DNA from: Aliivibrio sp. S3MY1 | GTDB taxonomy: Bacteria > Pseudomonadota > Gammaproteobacteria > Enterobacterales > Vibrionaceae | Length of the DNA: 64,000 nucleotides | Assembly (NCBI RefSeq): GCF_028765575.1 | Contig: NZ_JARACO010000009.1 | Span: 1 to 64,000 of the forward strand | Direction of reading: 5' to 3' | Shown here: positions 8,542 through 18,512 of the stretch, one piece after another | How the letters are laid out: each line of letters begins with the position of its first letter | How positions within the stretch are numbered: position 1 is the stretch's first letter | Position numbers and translations under genes: made by a program | Notes under the pieces: model-generated | What the model was told of the DNA's origin: nothing | What the model saw: only the letters and a program-made list of their open reading frames with translations | Databases searched by the model: none

Positions 8542-9579
8542 GGCGTTGTTGATCAAATCAGGTAAGGAGTGTAGTTGTCCCACTCAACCAACCTGTTTTT
8601 CTAATAGGCATACCTAGCCCTAGGACTTTATTCATAGCTTTGACATTTGCCAATGCCTCACCAACTTGAGCGTTGTAACATCTCAAGCTCAATGTACCCC
8701 TAGTCAATCCTTTATATCGTGACATTGCCGTTTCAGAGATTGAACGGTCGTGATAGCCAGAGTCAGTTTTCCACTGAGCTAGCGTATTGTTTTGAGCGCA
8801 TCAACCGCTTCATTTCGAGGGTGTCCCTTTTCCCAGTAACCCGCATTTTTTCTAGGAGGGATGAGAGGCTTGCAGCCCTTAGTTCGCAGTACTTCATGAC
8901 ACCTTTTGGTGTCGTAAGCACCATCACCTGACACTGCATGAACCTTTCTGCGAAGTGGATTCAATAATGTTGGAAGAGCTTCACTATCACCAACGTTGAC
9001 AAGGCTTACTTCAGCGCTAATGACTTCATGAGTATCAACATCAACCGCAAGATGCAGTTTACGCCAAGTCCTACGTTTCTCGGTTCCATGCTTTTTCACT
9101 TTCCATTTGCCTTCCCCAAAGACTTTCAGACCAGTTGAATCTATCGCTATGTGACGAACTGGACCTTTTGATTTGTTCTTATACTTCACCTGAACTGTCT
9201 TTGACCGCTTGCTTATGCTGGTATAGTCAGGGGAGCTTAAAGGGACGTCCATTAATTCAAATATTGAATCTATAAAGCCTTGAAGAGCACGTAATGGTAG
9301 GGAGAATATTCCTTTAATCATCAAAACAGTTTCGATGGTAGTATCAGAAAACTGAAAGCCTCTACCTCGTTTACCATTGTGAGTCTTGCATCGCCATGTC
9401 TCAATGGCTGAGTCATCTATCCAGAACGTAACTGACCCTCGTTTGCATAGAGCTTTGTTGTATTCACTCCAGTTAGTTATCTTCTTTTTCGACTTACCCA
9501 TACCATCAACCATGCATCTGCTATATGGGATCAGATCGCAGGATTTAGGAAAGGTTCAACTGATTTAGTCAACAAAGCC
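8542..9579 (-). mobile_element. IS5-family insertion sequence with a broken transposase
   Basis: A 1038-bp element bounded by imperfect inverted repeats: GGCGTTGTTGATCAAATCAG on the left and GGCTTTGTTGACTAAATCAG on the right when read inward. These match IS5/IS903-type ends. It carries one transposase gene, now frameshifted. The flanks (GATATTAAC left, TCTATGGAT right) show no target duplication, so the insertion was followed by a deletion or recombination. It sits between DUF2809 and a 5'-truncated immunity relic. Confidence 0.8.
8558..9513 (-). pseudogene. IS5-family DDE transposase, frameshifted
   Basis: The first 244 residues carry the first two catalytic Asp residues (RHIAIDSTGLKVFG and VSGDGAYDTKRCH). 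The frame then hits TAG at 8781. A one-base deletion near 8789-8793 explains it: in the shifted frame the protein continues AQWKTDSGYHDRSISETAMS, which holds the catalytic Glu, and runs to a TGA at 8558. Without that Glu the 244-residue product should be inactive. Confidence 0.8.
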
Positions 9580-9592
9580 TCTATGGATTGTA

Positions 9593-9802
9593 ATGGCTTT
9601 TGATATTGATGGGTTGTTTTACAATGCAGATAGACGATCTGAAGAACCACCATCGGAAGGCGTAATTCCTGACGATCTTTTCCCTTTTATGTTTTTTTTA
9701 GTAAGTCCGATAATGTTTTTTATTGGTTCAATCTACACTGCTTATAAAAAAGATTGGGTGTGGTTTGGGGCTTTGGTTGGGGATATAAGCTTGCAATGTT
9801 GA
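9593..9802 (+). pseudogene. Relic of the small membrane (immunity-like) gene
   Basis: The frame contains FFLVSPIMFFIGSIYTAYKKDWVWFGALVG, which aligns with residues 62-93 of the protein at 7627 (FIFLPSLFINIIYTTYKRFWWWVGG in part). The first membrane segment is missing, apparently cut by the IS. The end runs out of homology and into an effector relic. Confidence 0.6.
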
Positions 9803-10106
9803 GTTAGTGGTTAATACAACAAAGCGAGTTGACGTTGCAGAGTTGGGATGGAAACCAGCTCAAGGTGATTTATCGTTATTGGTTTTTGAAACAAAAATAA
9901 AATGGTTGATTTTGTCATCTTAGAGGGACTTTTAAGTATGAAATTCAGGAGAATTTTGGATTAGATAAAAATGACATTAATCATGTTTTAAGTGATATGA
10001 AGCAATATGAGCTTCTTGATGGTTTTATAGATCTTAGTATTTGCTTCAGCATTTTGATGGAGATGGCTTTAAACCATTTATAACTAAAATGGACTTTAAA
10101 CTGTGA
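9788..10106 (+). pseudogene. Relic of the DUF3289 effector C-terminus
   Basis: Two separate pieces of the 5354-7630 effector are joined here. Bases 9796-9905 match the VELVVNT ... LLVFETK part (original near 6723-6833). Bases 9928-10105 match the extreme C-terminus (YEIQENFGLDKNDI ... KPFITKMDFKL). The segment between is deleted and there is at least one frameshift. It keeps the GTGA overlap with the next small membrane gene. Confidence 0.75.
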
Positions 10107-10327
10107 AAATATTCCTTAGATATATTTTACTTGTTATTCCTTTGATCTTTTTAGGGTTAGCTCGGTTTGGTGTGGTTTTTGGTATAGATCTTATACCAGA
10201 TGTTTTTTGCGCGATGATACTTTTGAATATAGTGGTGATGGTCAAAAGCCTACAGGGCTTGTTTCTCAAAACTAATTTAACCTTATTGCTACTACATGCA
10301 AAACAATCAATAAATGCGGACTTTTAG
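10103..10327 (+). CDS. Truncated paralogue of the immunity-like membrane protein
   Basis: 74 residues from a GTG overlapping the relic effector's stop. The start, FLRYILLVIPLIFLGLARFG, parallels LIRNFLLAFPILWMLFIWLG of the gene at 7627. The second half has no similarity and the protein is shorter than 101 residues, so it is probably frameshifted or truncated. It could still be an orphan immunity protein. Confidence 0.45.
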   Translation: MKIFLRYILLVIPLIFLGLARFGVVFGIDLIPDVFCAMILLNIVVMVKSLQGLFLKTNLTLLLLHAKQSINADF

Positions 10328-10390
10328 CAGTCATTAAAAATTAAATCTGATAAAATGCGAATAATTATAATAATTTACAGGTTAGTGGCT

Positions 10391-11989
10391 TTGGATTTAA
10401 AAACTGGTTTAAGTATCTTGTCGAAATCGTCTCCTTATGCTGTTAGTACAGAAAGAGAGCCAGATGGTAAGTTAGCATCGTATAAAAAACATATCTACAT
10501 AGAAACAGATATCGAAGCCGATTTTAAGCGAGAGTTAACGTCAGCTCAATCGCATGAAATTGTATTCTTATGTGGGAGTAGTGGAGATGGTAAATCAGAA
10601 ATTTTGACTCGATACAGTCAAAAATTTAAATCTACTCATGATTTCCATTTAGATGCGACGCACAGTTTTAATCCTAACCAAACTGCTATCCAAGCGTTGG
10701 ATGATCGCTTTTCAGAATTCAAGGTAAGTAGTAAGCCATTAATCGTTGGTATTAATATTGGTATGCTTGGTAACTATGCCGTTGAGGGTGCTGATATTCA
10801 TGATGGTATCAAATCGTCGATTCTTGCATTTTTAGAAAATCGTTTAAAAGACACAGCTTCTAGTCATACTTTTTTAGATTTTGAAAAATACTCTAAATTC
10901 ACATTAAGTAATGATGAATGCACTTCTGATTTTGCTGCCAAATTTTTAGCTAAGCTAACTGAAGCATCATTCGATAATCCTTTTTACGCACTTTATCGCA
11001 ATGAAGTTGAAAAATGTGGCTATACGAATCTAACGGCTAATTTTGCGTTATTAGGTCTTCCTGCAACACAAAAAACACTTATTGATTTGCTGTTAAAAAC
11101 ACGCCTAATTAAGGACCAGTTTCTTACTGCTCGTGCTCTTTTAGATTTTGTTTTTCAAATACTAGCTATGGATGGTTATCTATTCGATAACTTGTTCTCT
11201 GGTGCGGACAATGAATTATTAGAGCAAATTCAAGAATTCGATCCGAGTAATATCCATACACGAAAAATTGATGAATTTGTTCTTCAGTTTGGTTTGGGGA
11301 TCGAAGACCAAGACTTTATTGGATTTAAAAATAGAGTTGCTGAATATGGTGTTTTTGAAGTAGATAATTCAGCTTCATATTTACGTTTAGTGTATTTGTT
11401 AAGAAATGATACGGAAATAACTAATGATTATGTTGATGCATTAAAAGCGGATTTTGATAATTCATTAATCGAAAAATATGCAGAAACATGGTTGTTGCAT
11501 GGTGAGTTTGATGGTTCAGTTAAACAGAAAAAAGAGTTAAATAAATTTTATAAAGAAACTTTAGAGACTGCAATCCAATTATATTGCAACCGTAATGCAC
11601 CATTATTGGATAAAGGCACATTTTTTATCTCAGAATATAATGGATTTAAGATGGCTGTAGAGTTAGATGTTAAAGCTAATTTTACCGCGATTAAAAATGC
11701 AGGCTTAGCAAAAGAAAAAGTGAGTGCTTTTTATGCTTATATTCAAGTTGACGGTCATGAGCTGCTTCCAATGCCAGTAAGTATAAATTTGTTGGCATTG
11801 TTGATTAAAATTAATCAAGGATATAGACCAAACAAGCATGATAAAAATGCGATTTTATTGTTGGATGAAGTATTAGAACAGATAGTATCAGTTGCGAACC
11901 AAAAAGACTCTTTGTTCATATTTAAAGATGAACAGCGCTATAAAATCACAAATGCAGATGATGAATATTTTGAAGTGAGTGGCATGTAA
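10391..11989 (+). CDS. dptF: DNA phosphorothioation-dependent restriction protein DptF
   Basis: Member of the DptFGH (DndFGH) complex that attacks DNA lacking phosphorothioate modification. About 532 residues. The N-terminus LDLKTGLSILSKSSPYAVSTE is characteristic of DptF. The P-loop CGSSGDGKSE follows near residue 60. I favour the TTG at 10391 (ACAGG upstream), which gives the family's usual M-D-L-K start; an ATG at 10355 would add 12 residues (IIIIIY) not expected in the family. First of three overlapping rightward genes. Confidence 0.88.
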   Translation: MDLKTGLSILSKSSPYAVSTEREPDGKLASYKKHIYIETDIEADFKRELTSAQSHEIVFLCGSSGDGKSEILTRYSQKFKSTHDFHLDATHSFNPNQTAIQALDDRFSEFKVSSKPLIVGINIGMLGNYAVEGADIHDGIKSSILAFLENRLKDTASSHTFLDFEKYSKFTLSNDECTSDFAAKFLAKLTEASFDNPFYALYRNEVEKCGYTNLTANFALLGLPATQKTLIDLLLKTRLIKDQFLTARALLDFVFQILAMDGYLFDNLFSGADNELLEQIQEFDPSNIHTRKIDEFVLQFGLGIEDQDFIGFKNRVAEYGVFEVDNSASYLRLVYLLRNDTEITNDYVDALKADFDNSLIEKYAETWLLHGEFDGSVKQKKELNKFYKETLETAIQLYCNRNAPLLDKGTFFISEYNGFKMAVELDVKANFTAIKNAGLAKEKVSAFYAYIQVDGHELLPMPVSINLLALLIKINQGYRPNKHDKNAILLLDEVLEQIVSVANQKDSLFIFKDEQRYKITNADDEYFEVSGM

Positions 11990-11990
11990 T

Positions 11991-13328
11991 ATGGTAAATG
12001 ATAACTATACTCAGCCAATTAGTGGCGACCTTCCTCAATCACAAGAAGCAGTGCCTAATAAGAATAGCTTGAATAGCTATTTACCTTTAAGAACAAAAGG
12101 CAATGAATTTGATTGGAATGCTGTTGTTGGTCTTGTTTTACGTTCATTGTTGCGTAAGAAAGTCGAAAATTATTCATATGATGATTTCATGGATGATTGC
12201 CAAAATTCATTTAAAGAAAAATTAGATGAAGAAGAGTTTTGGTCTGTACTTCAAAAAATGTATTTTGATAATGAAGATATTTTTACTGTTAGTCCTGAAT
12301 TACTTTTATTTAAGGCTCAGAAAGGAACATTTGCTAAAAGTGATGAACGTATTGCATCACTTTTTACTAACCTTCTACAAAACTTACGTATTAAAGAATT
12401 TGATGTTCAATTAAACTTTATTGAGCGTGAATTTCTTACTACTTTACAAAGAAAGATGAAAGTAGATTCGTCATTTGAATCAAAAGAATCACCTTATTTA
12501 CCTTCGTTATCTTCAGCCTTTCGTGAAGATTTCAAGTTTTTATCTACTCGACCAAAGTATTTATTAAATGAGATTGAGCAGTTTTTATCTTTCTATGCAT
12601 TTACTTATACGGCTCAGTTAAGCCTCGCTATATCTGATTGGCGTACAGGTGAAGCCCCAAAATCAAAGCCGCTTTATTTCATCATGGATCATGAAAGAGC
12701 AAGTAATGAACGTACGCATATTAAAAATCATGGCTATAAGCTATTTAATGAATCTGCATATCGTTTATTCCCGATTCTATCTATGTTGGAGCAGCTTCAG
12801 CCAAACCCAAAAGAAAAAAAATTACCGCTGTGGCAAATATCTCATGATATTCAACATTGTAAGTTAGAAAGTGTGGCGACTCAGCTAAAAAACTTTTCAT
12901 ATGCATTTCGTGCTCAACGCAAATTGGATACAGAATTAGAGCATTATGAAGAAGCGATTGATTGGCTAGATAACATTGTAAAATTAGCAATCGCACAATT
13001 TAATGATTCCAAAACAGATAGACCTGCGATTAATAAAAAATACGTTGTAGAGATAGAGAAACAACTTGCGGCTAATTTCATTCAAAGCCGTGGTCGCTCT
13101 GGACGAGTTTTAGTTCTTAACCAAGACTATATTATTTTGCTGACAAATTTAGTCGTTGGTAATAATGAAAAATTGCGCTTCCATGAGTTGATTACGAAGT
13201 TTCAGCAACGCGGTATTTTTGTTGATAAACAAACAGAGCAAGAATTAATTAAGTTCTACGAAAGAATCGGTAACGTAGAAAGAATGAGTGATAGTGGAGA
13301 CGCAGTATATGTCCGTAAAACAATTTGA
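11991..13328 (+). CDS. dptG: DNA phosphorothioation-dependent restriction protein DptG
   Basis: About 445 residues, the second member of the restriction complex. It starts at an ATG one base after the dptF stop. The N-terminal motif NSYLPLRTKGNEFDW and the overall helical layout fit DptG. No catalytic motif is known to me for this subunit. The identity is strengthened by its place between dptF and dptH. Its 3' end overlaps the dptH start by 20 bp. Confidence 0.87.
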   Translation: MVNDNYTQPISGDLPQSQEAVPNKNSLNSYLPLRTKGNEFDWNAVVGLVLRSLLRKKVENYSYDDFMDDCQNSFKEKLDEEEFWSVLQKMYFDNEDIFTVSPELLLFKAQKGTFAKSDERIASLFTNLLQNLRIKEFDVQLNFIEREFLTTLQRKMKVDSSFESKESPYLPSLSSAFREDFKFLSTRPKYLLNEIEQFLSFYAFTYTAQLSLAISDWRTGEAPKSKPLYFIMDHERASNERTHIKNHGYKLFNESAYRLFPILSMLEQLQPNPKEKKLPLWQISHDIQHCKLESVATQLKNFSYAFRAQRKLDTELEHYEEAIDWLDNIVKLAIAQFNDSKTDRPAINKKYVVEIEKQLAANFIQSRGRSGRVLVLNQDYIILLTNLVVGNNEKLRFHELITKFQQRGIFVDKQTEQELIKFYERIGNVERMSDSGDAVYVRKTI

Positions 13329-16300
13329 GACCTTTCTTGCAGAGCAGCTTTTAAATAACGCTAATGCAAAAATACAATCAGGTTTCCGCTATCAATTTAA
13401 ATCACCTGACAGTGATAATAGCCTACGCCTTTATAACGCATTATTAGTGCATAAAACAGGTAAAATCACTGTTAATGATGATATCCAGTTACCATTCATT
13501 GATATTAATAATTGTAAAATTGTACCTGTTGTTCATTCAGAACAACCAGAAAAGCAAGGTGGCTTTACAGAAAACTACATCTCACATTTACGAGATGAAG
13601 TGGCGAGTCAATCTGATTATTTAAAAGGGTGTGCGTTAGTTGTTATTCATAACAGTTTACTTGATACTTTAATTAATTCCGCAGAAGATTTAGCCCAAGC
13701 AGATCAAGTTTGGAGTACTGATAATATAAAATCAGCGCTTAATGGTTTTATCAAGCAGCAAGATAAAGGCCAAGATGTTTCTTTGTGTCTTCTGGATGAT
13801 CAATTTAATTCTATTGTAGAAGATGGTGCGACCATCTTTGGTTTTGAAGCTTTGTATAAAGCAGTAGAAGATTGCGAACTACGTTTTAATGAATTAGGTA
13901 TGTTTGAAGATCCCCTCATTGGCGAAATGAAGGGAAATACAAAGCAAATCAAGCGTCGATTAGAAGAAAATAGAGCCTTGTATGAAGAGTTATCTTTTGA
14001 AGTTGAACACTTTAACGATCAACTTCCTGAACGCCTAAAAGCGTTTGGCGAAAAATTCATCAAAGAGCATTTCTCTGATACTGAATCATGGAAAGATTTA
14101 GAATTAGAAGCGCTATTTCAAGAGAAGAAACGTAACTCACAACAACAATTAATACTTGATGAAGAATCAATTTCTGAAGGTGGTTCTCTGACTGCTAGGA
14201 ATAAATCAGAAACCAAGGCTGGTCAACGTGAGCGTCATATTATTATTGAGCTTGATGATGGTATTGAAGAGTTTGAGCTTAAATTAGTCTTTCAAGGTGC
14301 AAGTAACCTTGATAAAAACCAATTTAAAATTCAGCCAGCGAAAGCGTTAAATAAACAAGAAGTGATTGCTACTCATAATGGTTTAAAAACCTCGCGAGCA
14401 AGCTTAAAGGGCACTTATAAACATGAACCTTTGTTTTTCAATTTAGCGCTGAAGCGTGAGAATAAATCAGAGTGTCATAATTTCCGATGCCTTGTGGTTC
14501 GTAAAGGCGAATTTTATATTGACGCATTTAAAACCATTTTCCGTGTAGAACATTCGAAAAAACGCCTTACTTTAAATACTGAATCAAATACATTGCAGAT
14601 CAGTGCGGAAGAAGGTCATACATATACCCTTACTGATGCAAAGCAAAGTGTTGAGCTTGCTAAATATTCAACCGTTGATTTTGAAGCATTAGCTAACGAA
14701 TCGGACGAGATCGATTTCTCAGTGAAATCGGGTGATAACCATATCTTCTTTAATATTGAAGGAGCAGTTGCGACTGATTCTTTGAGTTTACCTTTATTAT
14801 TGAATCGTGGTCGTTTCCATAAGTTATTTAATGACGACTATTATGGTGAATTTTACTCTCAAAAAGGTAAAGTTGCGATTGATAACAGTGAGTTTATCGT
14901 GCAAGGCTTGCGTCTTAAATTACTGTGTTGGGAAGAAGAATTTGTAAAAAGTAAGATCCTTTCATTACAAAGAAATGATTATAAACAGCCGTTAATGGTA
15001 TTAAGTAATATTGACAAAGATCTTTATGATGGTTATTTGTCATTATTTTCTTACCTAGAAGAGCGAAAAACCACTATTTCACTTGTTTCTTGGGGGGAAT
15101 GTTTTAAACAATTAGTAACTGAAATTGTTGAAGCCTATCAAGGATATTTCTCTTCAGTATCTAAAGGTGACATGTTAACAACGAATCAAAAGTTAGTGAT
15201 GAAGATTGGCTTAATCTATGACGAAGGGGATGAATACTATTCTCCTTACCATCCATTAGTTTTATCTTATTTTTTATCATTAGCTAATGCGATTAATAAT
15301 GATGAATCAAATAGCTTTGCTAGCTTACCAAGTGTTACTTTTGAGCGTCTGTCACCTCAAGGGCTATTACCGTATGTTTATCACCCTGAGCATGAGTTTG
15401 CTTATAATCAACAAGTTAAAGAAAATGCATTTTGGCTAAAGAGCGTAGCTCAAGAAAAGAGCAGTCTTACTTTTGTTCGTAAGTTAGTGAAAGAGAAGAT
15501 TGATGAGTTTCAAACTGCATTTAGTCAGCTTTTTAAAGGGTCTGAAAAGAGCATCATTATTAATGCGGTTAATCAAGATGAAGCAGAAGAGCTATTCTTA
15601 GGGTTAGTTGATTACATTCGTAATAACCTAAATCAAGCAGCAGCTATTCACGTTAATTTATATGATGACTCACTTCAATTTAATGCGTTTGATCGTTTTG
15701 CTGAAACAGCAAATTATGATGAATTAAAAGCGTGGTTAGAGCTTAATAAAGGTAAAGTTCGTGAGCAAGCAGATACCATTATAGATCTGCTACGTACGCG
15801 TTTAACTTACAGTAAGTTCACTAATAAACAAGCAGCGAAAGAGGGGCAAGCTTATTCACATTTAACCTTCTTCAGAAATAATGAAAAAGTAGAATGTGCT
15901 GATATTGAAATCGATAATATGGCATCTGGCATTGCATGTGATGGCTTATTAACGGGTGAAGCTTCAGAGAGTCAATCAGGCTCTTACTTTACTGGCTTTG
16001 GTTTAAAAGGCATTAAATACCACGATAAACCGCATCTAGTTATTGCTAATCAAATTGGCTCTTTATCTAAGCCAGCATTAAAAGCGAATACTCCATATCA
16101 CGGTGCAAATGCTATTGCTCTTGCAGTAAGTGAAGATTTTAAAGAATCATTAGAGCGTTCTTATGGTAGCTCAATTTGGACAACAATTATTGATCCTAAA
16201 GTGACCTTAGACTTCTTTCATAGCAACGATGACGTAGTTCTTATCCACTATTCTGATCAATACACCAGTTCATCAACTTACGATGCAATTACAGTAACAG

Positions 16301-18480
16301 CCCAACGAGATTTGTTTGAGAAAGTACTTAAACAAGGCGATGGGGGCCAAATTAACGAGTTTAATGCCTTTAATGGTGATTGGTTGCTTAACATGATGAC
16401 ATGTGCGCCAACCATTAATAAAGAGCGTAAAGGCGTTATTGGTGCGTATAAGTTTGTCACGAGTTTAGTTCATAAATCTGATATCACTTGGGTTCCACTT
16501 TCAGTAGCGGAGATGATCCGAGTATCAGGCAATATTGGCCTTAAAATGTCGGATAGCGATTTCTCTCGTAATGTCCAAGGTTATAAAAAAGGGGCAATTT
16601 CAGACGATGTATTATTGGTCGGTTTTAAAAACCAACAAATGTACCTATTGCCTGTAGAGGTGAAAACTGGCGCAGTACCTGACTATAAAAAAGCAGTACA
16701 GCAAGCGAAAGAGCTGTTACGTTATCTTAATGACGATTTACTTGGTGGCGATGGGTTAGCTAATCAACTTTATCGTGCATTGTTTGTACGCCAAGTGCTG
16801 ATGCAGGTAGATAAATATCGGTTATATAACGTATTTGAAGATAACTATTTCGACAGCTTACTTGATGCAAAAGAGCAATGGTTAACAGGAAATTATTCAC
16901 TGGCACAAGTGATGGATTATCCTGATGGTTTTGTTGTTAGCCATATCGAAAGTGCTAGCTGTCTTGAGCCTGACTATCAATTACGCGATGGTATCTTAAA
17001 AGTAGATTTACCAATGGGATTACTAAAAACATTGGTAGAGACACCGTTGCAAGATGTCTTGAATAAAATCGATATTGCTAAGCTTTGCTATGTACCTGAG
17101 ATGTATATCTTAGGCTCTGAAACAAAGGGCATTAAATTAGAGATTGAAGCGCCAGAGCAAGATGTGGACGTTATTGCTACAGAAACAGAAACAGAAACAG
17201 AAACAGAAACAGAAACAGAAACAGAAACAACAGTTGTAGATATAAATAACAATAGTACTAGTTATGAAGATCCACTAGTTCATCAAGATGAACGTAAAGT
17301 TGCGGAAGATAAACCAACAGAGCAAGAAGATGCTCCTGTAGTTGCATCTAGTAATAACTTGCATGTGTTATTTGGTCATAACGCGATGACTCAAGCGCCA
17401 TTAAACTGGGAACCAACCAATACCTCAAAGTTCATGAATACCAATACGGGTATTATTGGCACTATGGGTACAGGTAAAACGCAATTTACCAAATCAATGA
17501 TTACTCAATTGCACCGTAATAAAGCTGATAACGTGAATGGTGCGGCTATCGGCATGCTGATTTTTGATTACAAATCAGATTATGTCGATGATAAATTTCA
17601 ACAAGCGACAAGTGGTAAAAAATTTAACTTACATAAATTACCTTACAATCCACTGAGTTTATTTGGTGACACGCCGATGTTACCAGTGCATACTGCGCGC
17701 GGTTTTTCTGAAACCATGGGTAAAGCGTTTAATCTTGGTCAAAAACAACAGCTTAGATTGCGTAAGTTAGTTGGCGAGGCATATGACCTAGCGGGTATTC
17801 GTAAAGCAGATCCAAGTACATGGTCTAAAGCTGCACCAACGATTGCTGATGTATGGGCGTTGTTTATTGAGACTGAGCCAGATGAAGATTCATTATACGC
17901 AGCATTAGAAAGCTTGTATGAGCTAGAGATCTTTGAAGACGATAACAGTAAGTGCATGAGCTTATATGAGCTTGTGGATGGGATTACCGTTATTGAGCTT
18001 GCTGGTTATCCGGGCGAGATTCAGAACCTTGTGGTGGCGTTAACGTTAGATCTTTTCTATTCGCAAATGCAGAAGAAAGGTAAGCCTGAAGTGCAAGGCG
18101 ATTATCGTCAAATCACCAAAATGATTTTGGTAGATGAAGCAGATAACTTTATGTCTCAGAACTTCCCAAGTTTACGTAAGATCCTTAAAGAAGGTCGTGA
18201 ATATGGTGTGGGTGTGATTTTATCGACACAAGATATTACGCACTTCCAAACCGGTGAAAATGATTACTCAAGCTATGTGCTTACTTGGGTGATTCATCGT
18301 GTTGCTAAGCTGAAAACACAAGACATTAAAGCGATCTTTAGTGTGAATGAAAAAGCAGAACAAGAAAGGCTAATGGAAACCATCAATAAACTAGAGAAGC
18401 ATTATAGCTTGTATATTGATGGTGCTAAGAGGATCCAAAAAATGCGTGATAGAGCTTTTTGGGAGCTATGTGATTTATGA
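13309..18480 (+). CDS. dptH: DNA phosphorothioation-dependent restriction protein DptH
   Basis: About 1723 residues, the large ATPase subunit of the restriction complex. The ATG at 13309 (GGAG upstream) gives MSVKQFETFLAEQLL. The C-terminal fifth is a HerA/FtsK-type ATPase: Walker A GTMGTGKTQFTKS near residue 1383, Walker B MILVDEADNF near 1604, then LSTQDITHF. A low-complexity Thr-Glu stretch near residue 1290 links the N-terminal part to the ATPase domain. Homologues act with DptF and DptG on unmodified DNA. Confidence 0.92.
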   Translation: MSVKQFETFLAEQLLNNANAKIQSGFRYQFKSPDSDNSLRLYNALLVHKTGKITVNDDIQLPFIDINNCKIVPVVHSEQPEKQGGFTENYISHLRDEVASQSDYLKGCALVVIHNSLLDTLINSAEDLAQADQVWSTDNIKSALNGFIKQQDKGQDVSLCLLDDQFNSIVEDGATIFGFEALYKAVEDCELRFNELGMFEDPLIGEMKGNTKQIKRRLEENRALYEELSFEVEHFNDQLPERLKAFGEKFIKEHFSDTESWKDLELEALFQEKKRNSQQQLILDEESISEGGSLTARNKSETKAGQRERHIIIELDDGIEEFELKLVFQGASNLDKNQFKIQPAKALNKQEVIATHNGLKTSRASLKGTYKHEPLFFNLALKRENKSECHNFRCLVVRKGEFYIDAFKTIFRVEHSKKRLTLNTESNTLQISAEEGHTYTLTDAKQSVELAKYSTVDFEALANESDEIDFSVKSGDNHIFFNIEGAVATDSLSLPLLLNRGRFHKLFNDDYYGEFYSQKGKVAIDNSEFIVQGLRLKLLCWEEEFVKSKILSLQRNDYKQPLMVLSNIDKDLYDGYLSLFSYLEERKTTISLVSWGECFKQLVTEIVEAYQGYFSSVSKGDMLTTNQKLVMKIGLIYDEGDEYYSPYHPLVLSYFLSLANAINNDESNSFASLPSVTFERLSPQGLLPYVYHPEHEFAYNQQVKENAFWLKSVAQEKSSLTFVRKLVKEKIDEFQTAFSQLFKGSEKSIIINAVNQDEAEELFLGLVDYIRNNLNQAAAIHVNLYDDSLQFNAFDRFAETANYDELKAWLELNKGKVREQADTIIDLLRTRLTYSKFTNKQAAKEGQAYSHLTFFRNNEKVECADIEIDNMASGIACDGLLTGEASESQSGSYFTGFGLKGIKYHDKPHLVIANQIGSLSKPALKANTPYHGANAIALAVSEDFKESLERSYGSSIWTTIIDPKVTLDFFHSNDDVVLIHYSDQYTSSSTYDAITVTAQRDLFEKVLKQGDGGQINEFNAFNGDWLLNMMTCAPTINKERKGVIGAYKFVTSLVHKSDITWVPLSVAEMIRVSGNIGLKMSDSDFSRNVQGYKKGAISDDVLLVGFKNQQMYLLPVEVKTGAVPDYKKAVQQAKELLRYLNDDLLGGDGLANQLYRALFVRQVLMQVDKYRLYNVFEDNYFDSLLDAKEQWLTGNYSLAQVMDYPDGFVVSHIESASCLEPDYQLRDGILKVDLPMGLLKTLVETPLQDVLNKIDIAKLCYVPEMYILGSETKGIKLEIEAPEQDVDVIATETETETETETETETETTVVDINNNSTSYEDPLVHQDERKVAEDKPTEQEDAPVVASSNNLHVLFGHNAMTQAPLNWEPTNTSKFMNTNTGIIGTMGTGKTQFTKSMITQLHRNKADNVNGAAIGMLIFDYKSDYVDDKFQQATSGKKFNLHKLPYNPLSLFGDTPMLPVHTARGFSETMGKAFNLGQKQQLRLRKLVGEAYDLAGIRKADPSTWSKAAPTIADVWALFIETEPDEDSLYAALESLYELEIFEDDNSKCMSLYELVDGITVIELAGYPGEIQNLVVALTLDLFYSQMQKKGKPEVQGDYRQITKMILVDEADNFMSQNFPSLRKILKEGREYGVGVILSTQDITHFQTGENDYSSYVLTWVIHRVAKLKTQDIKAIFSVNEKAEQERLMETINKLEKHYSLYIDGAKRIQKMRDRAFWELCDL
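17179..17226 (+). repeat. Eight ACAGAA hexamers in dptH
   Basis: A perfect run of eight ACAGAA units encodes (Thr-Glu)8 in the linker before the ATPase domain. Slippage in six-base steps would lengthen or shorten the linker but keep the frame. Confidence 0.9.
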
Positions 18481-18512
18481 TTTATTTTATTATAGAACAA
18501 AAGAGCTAAATT

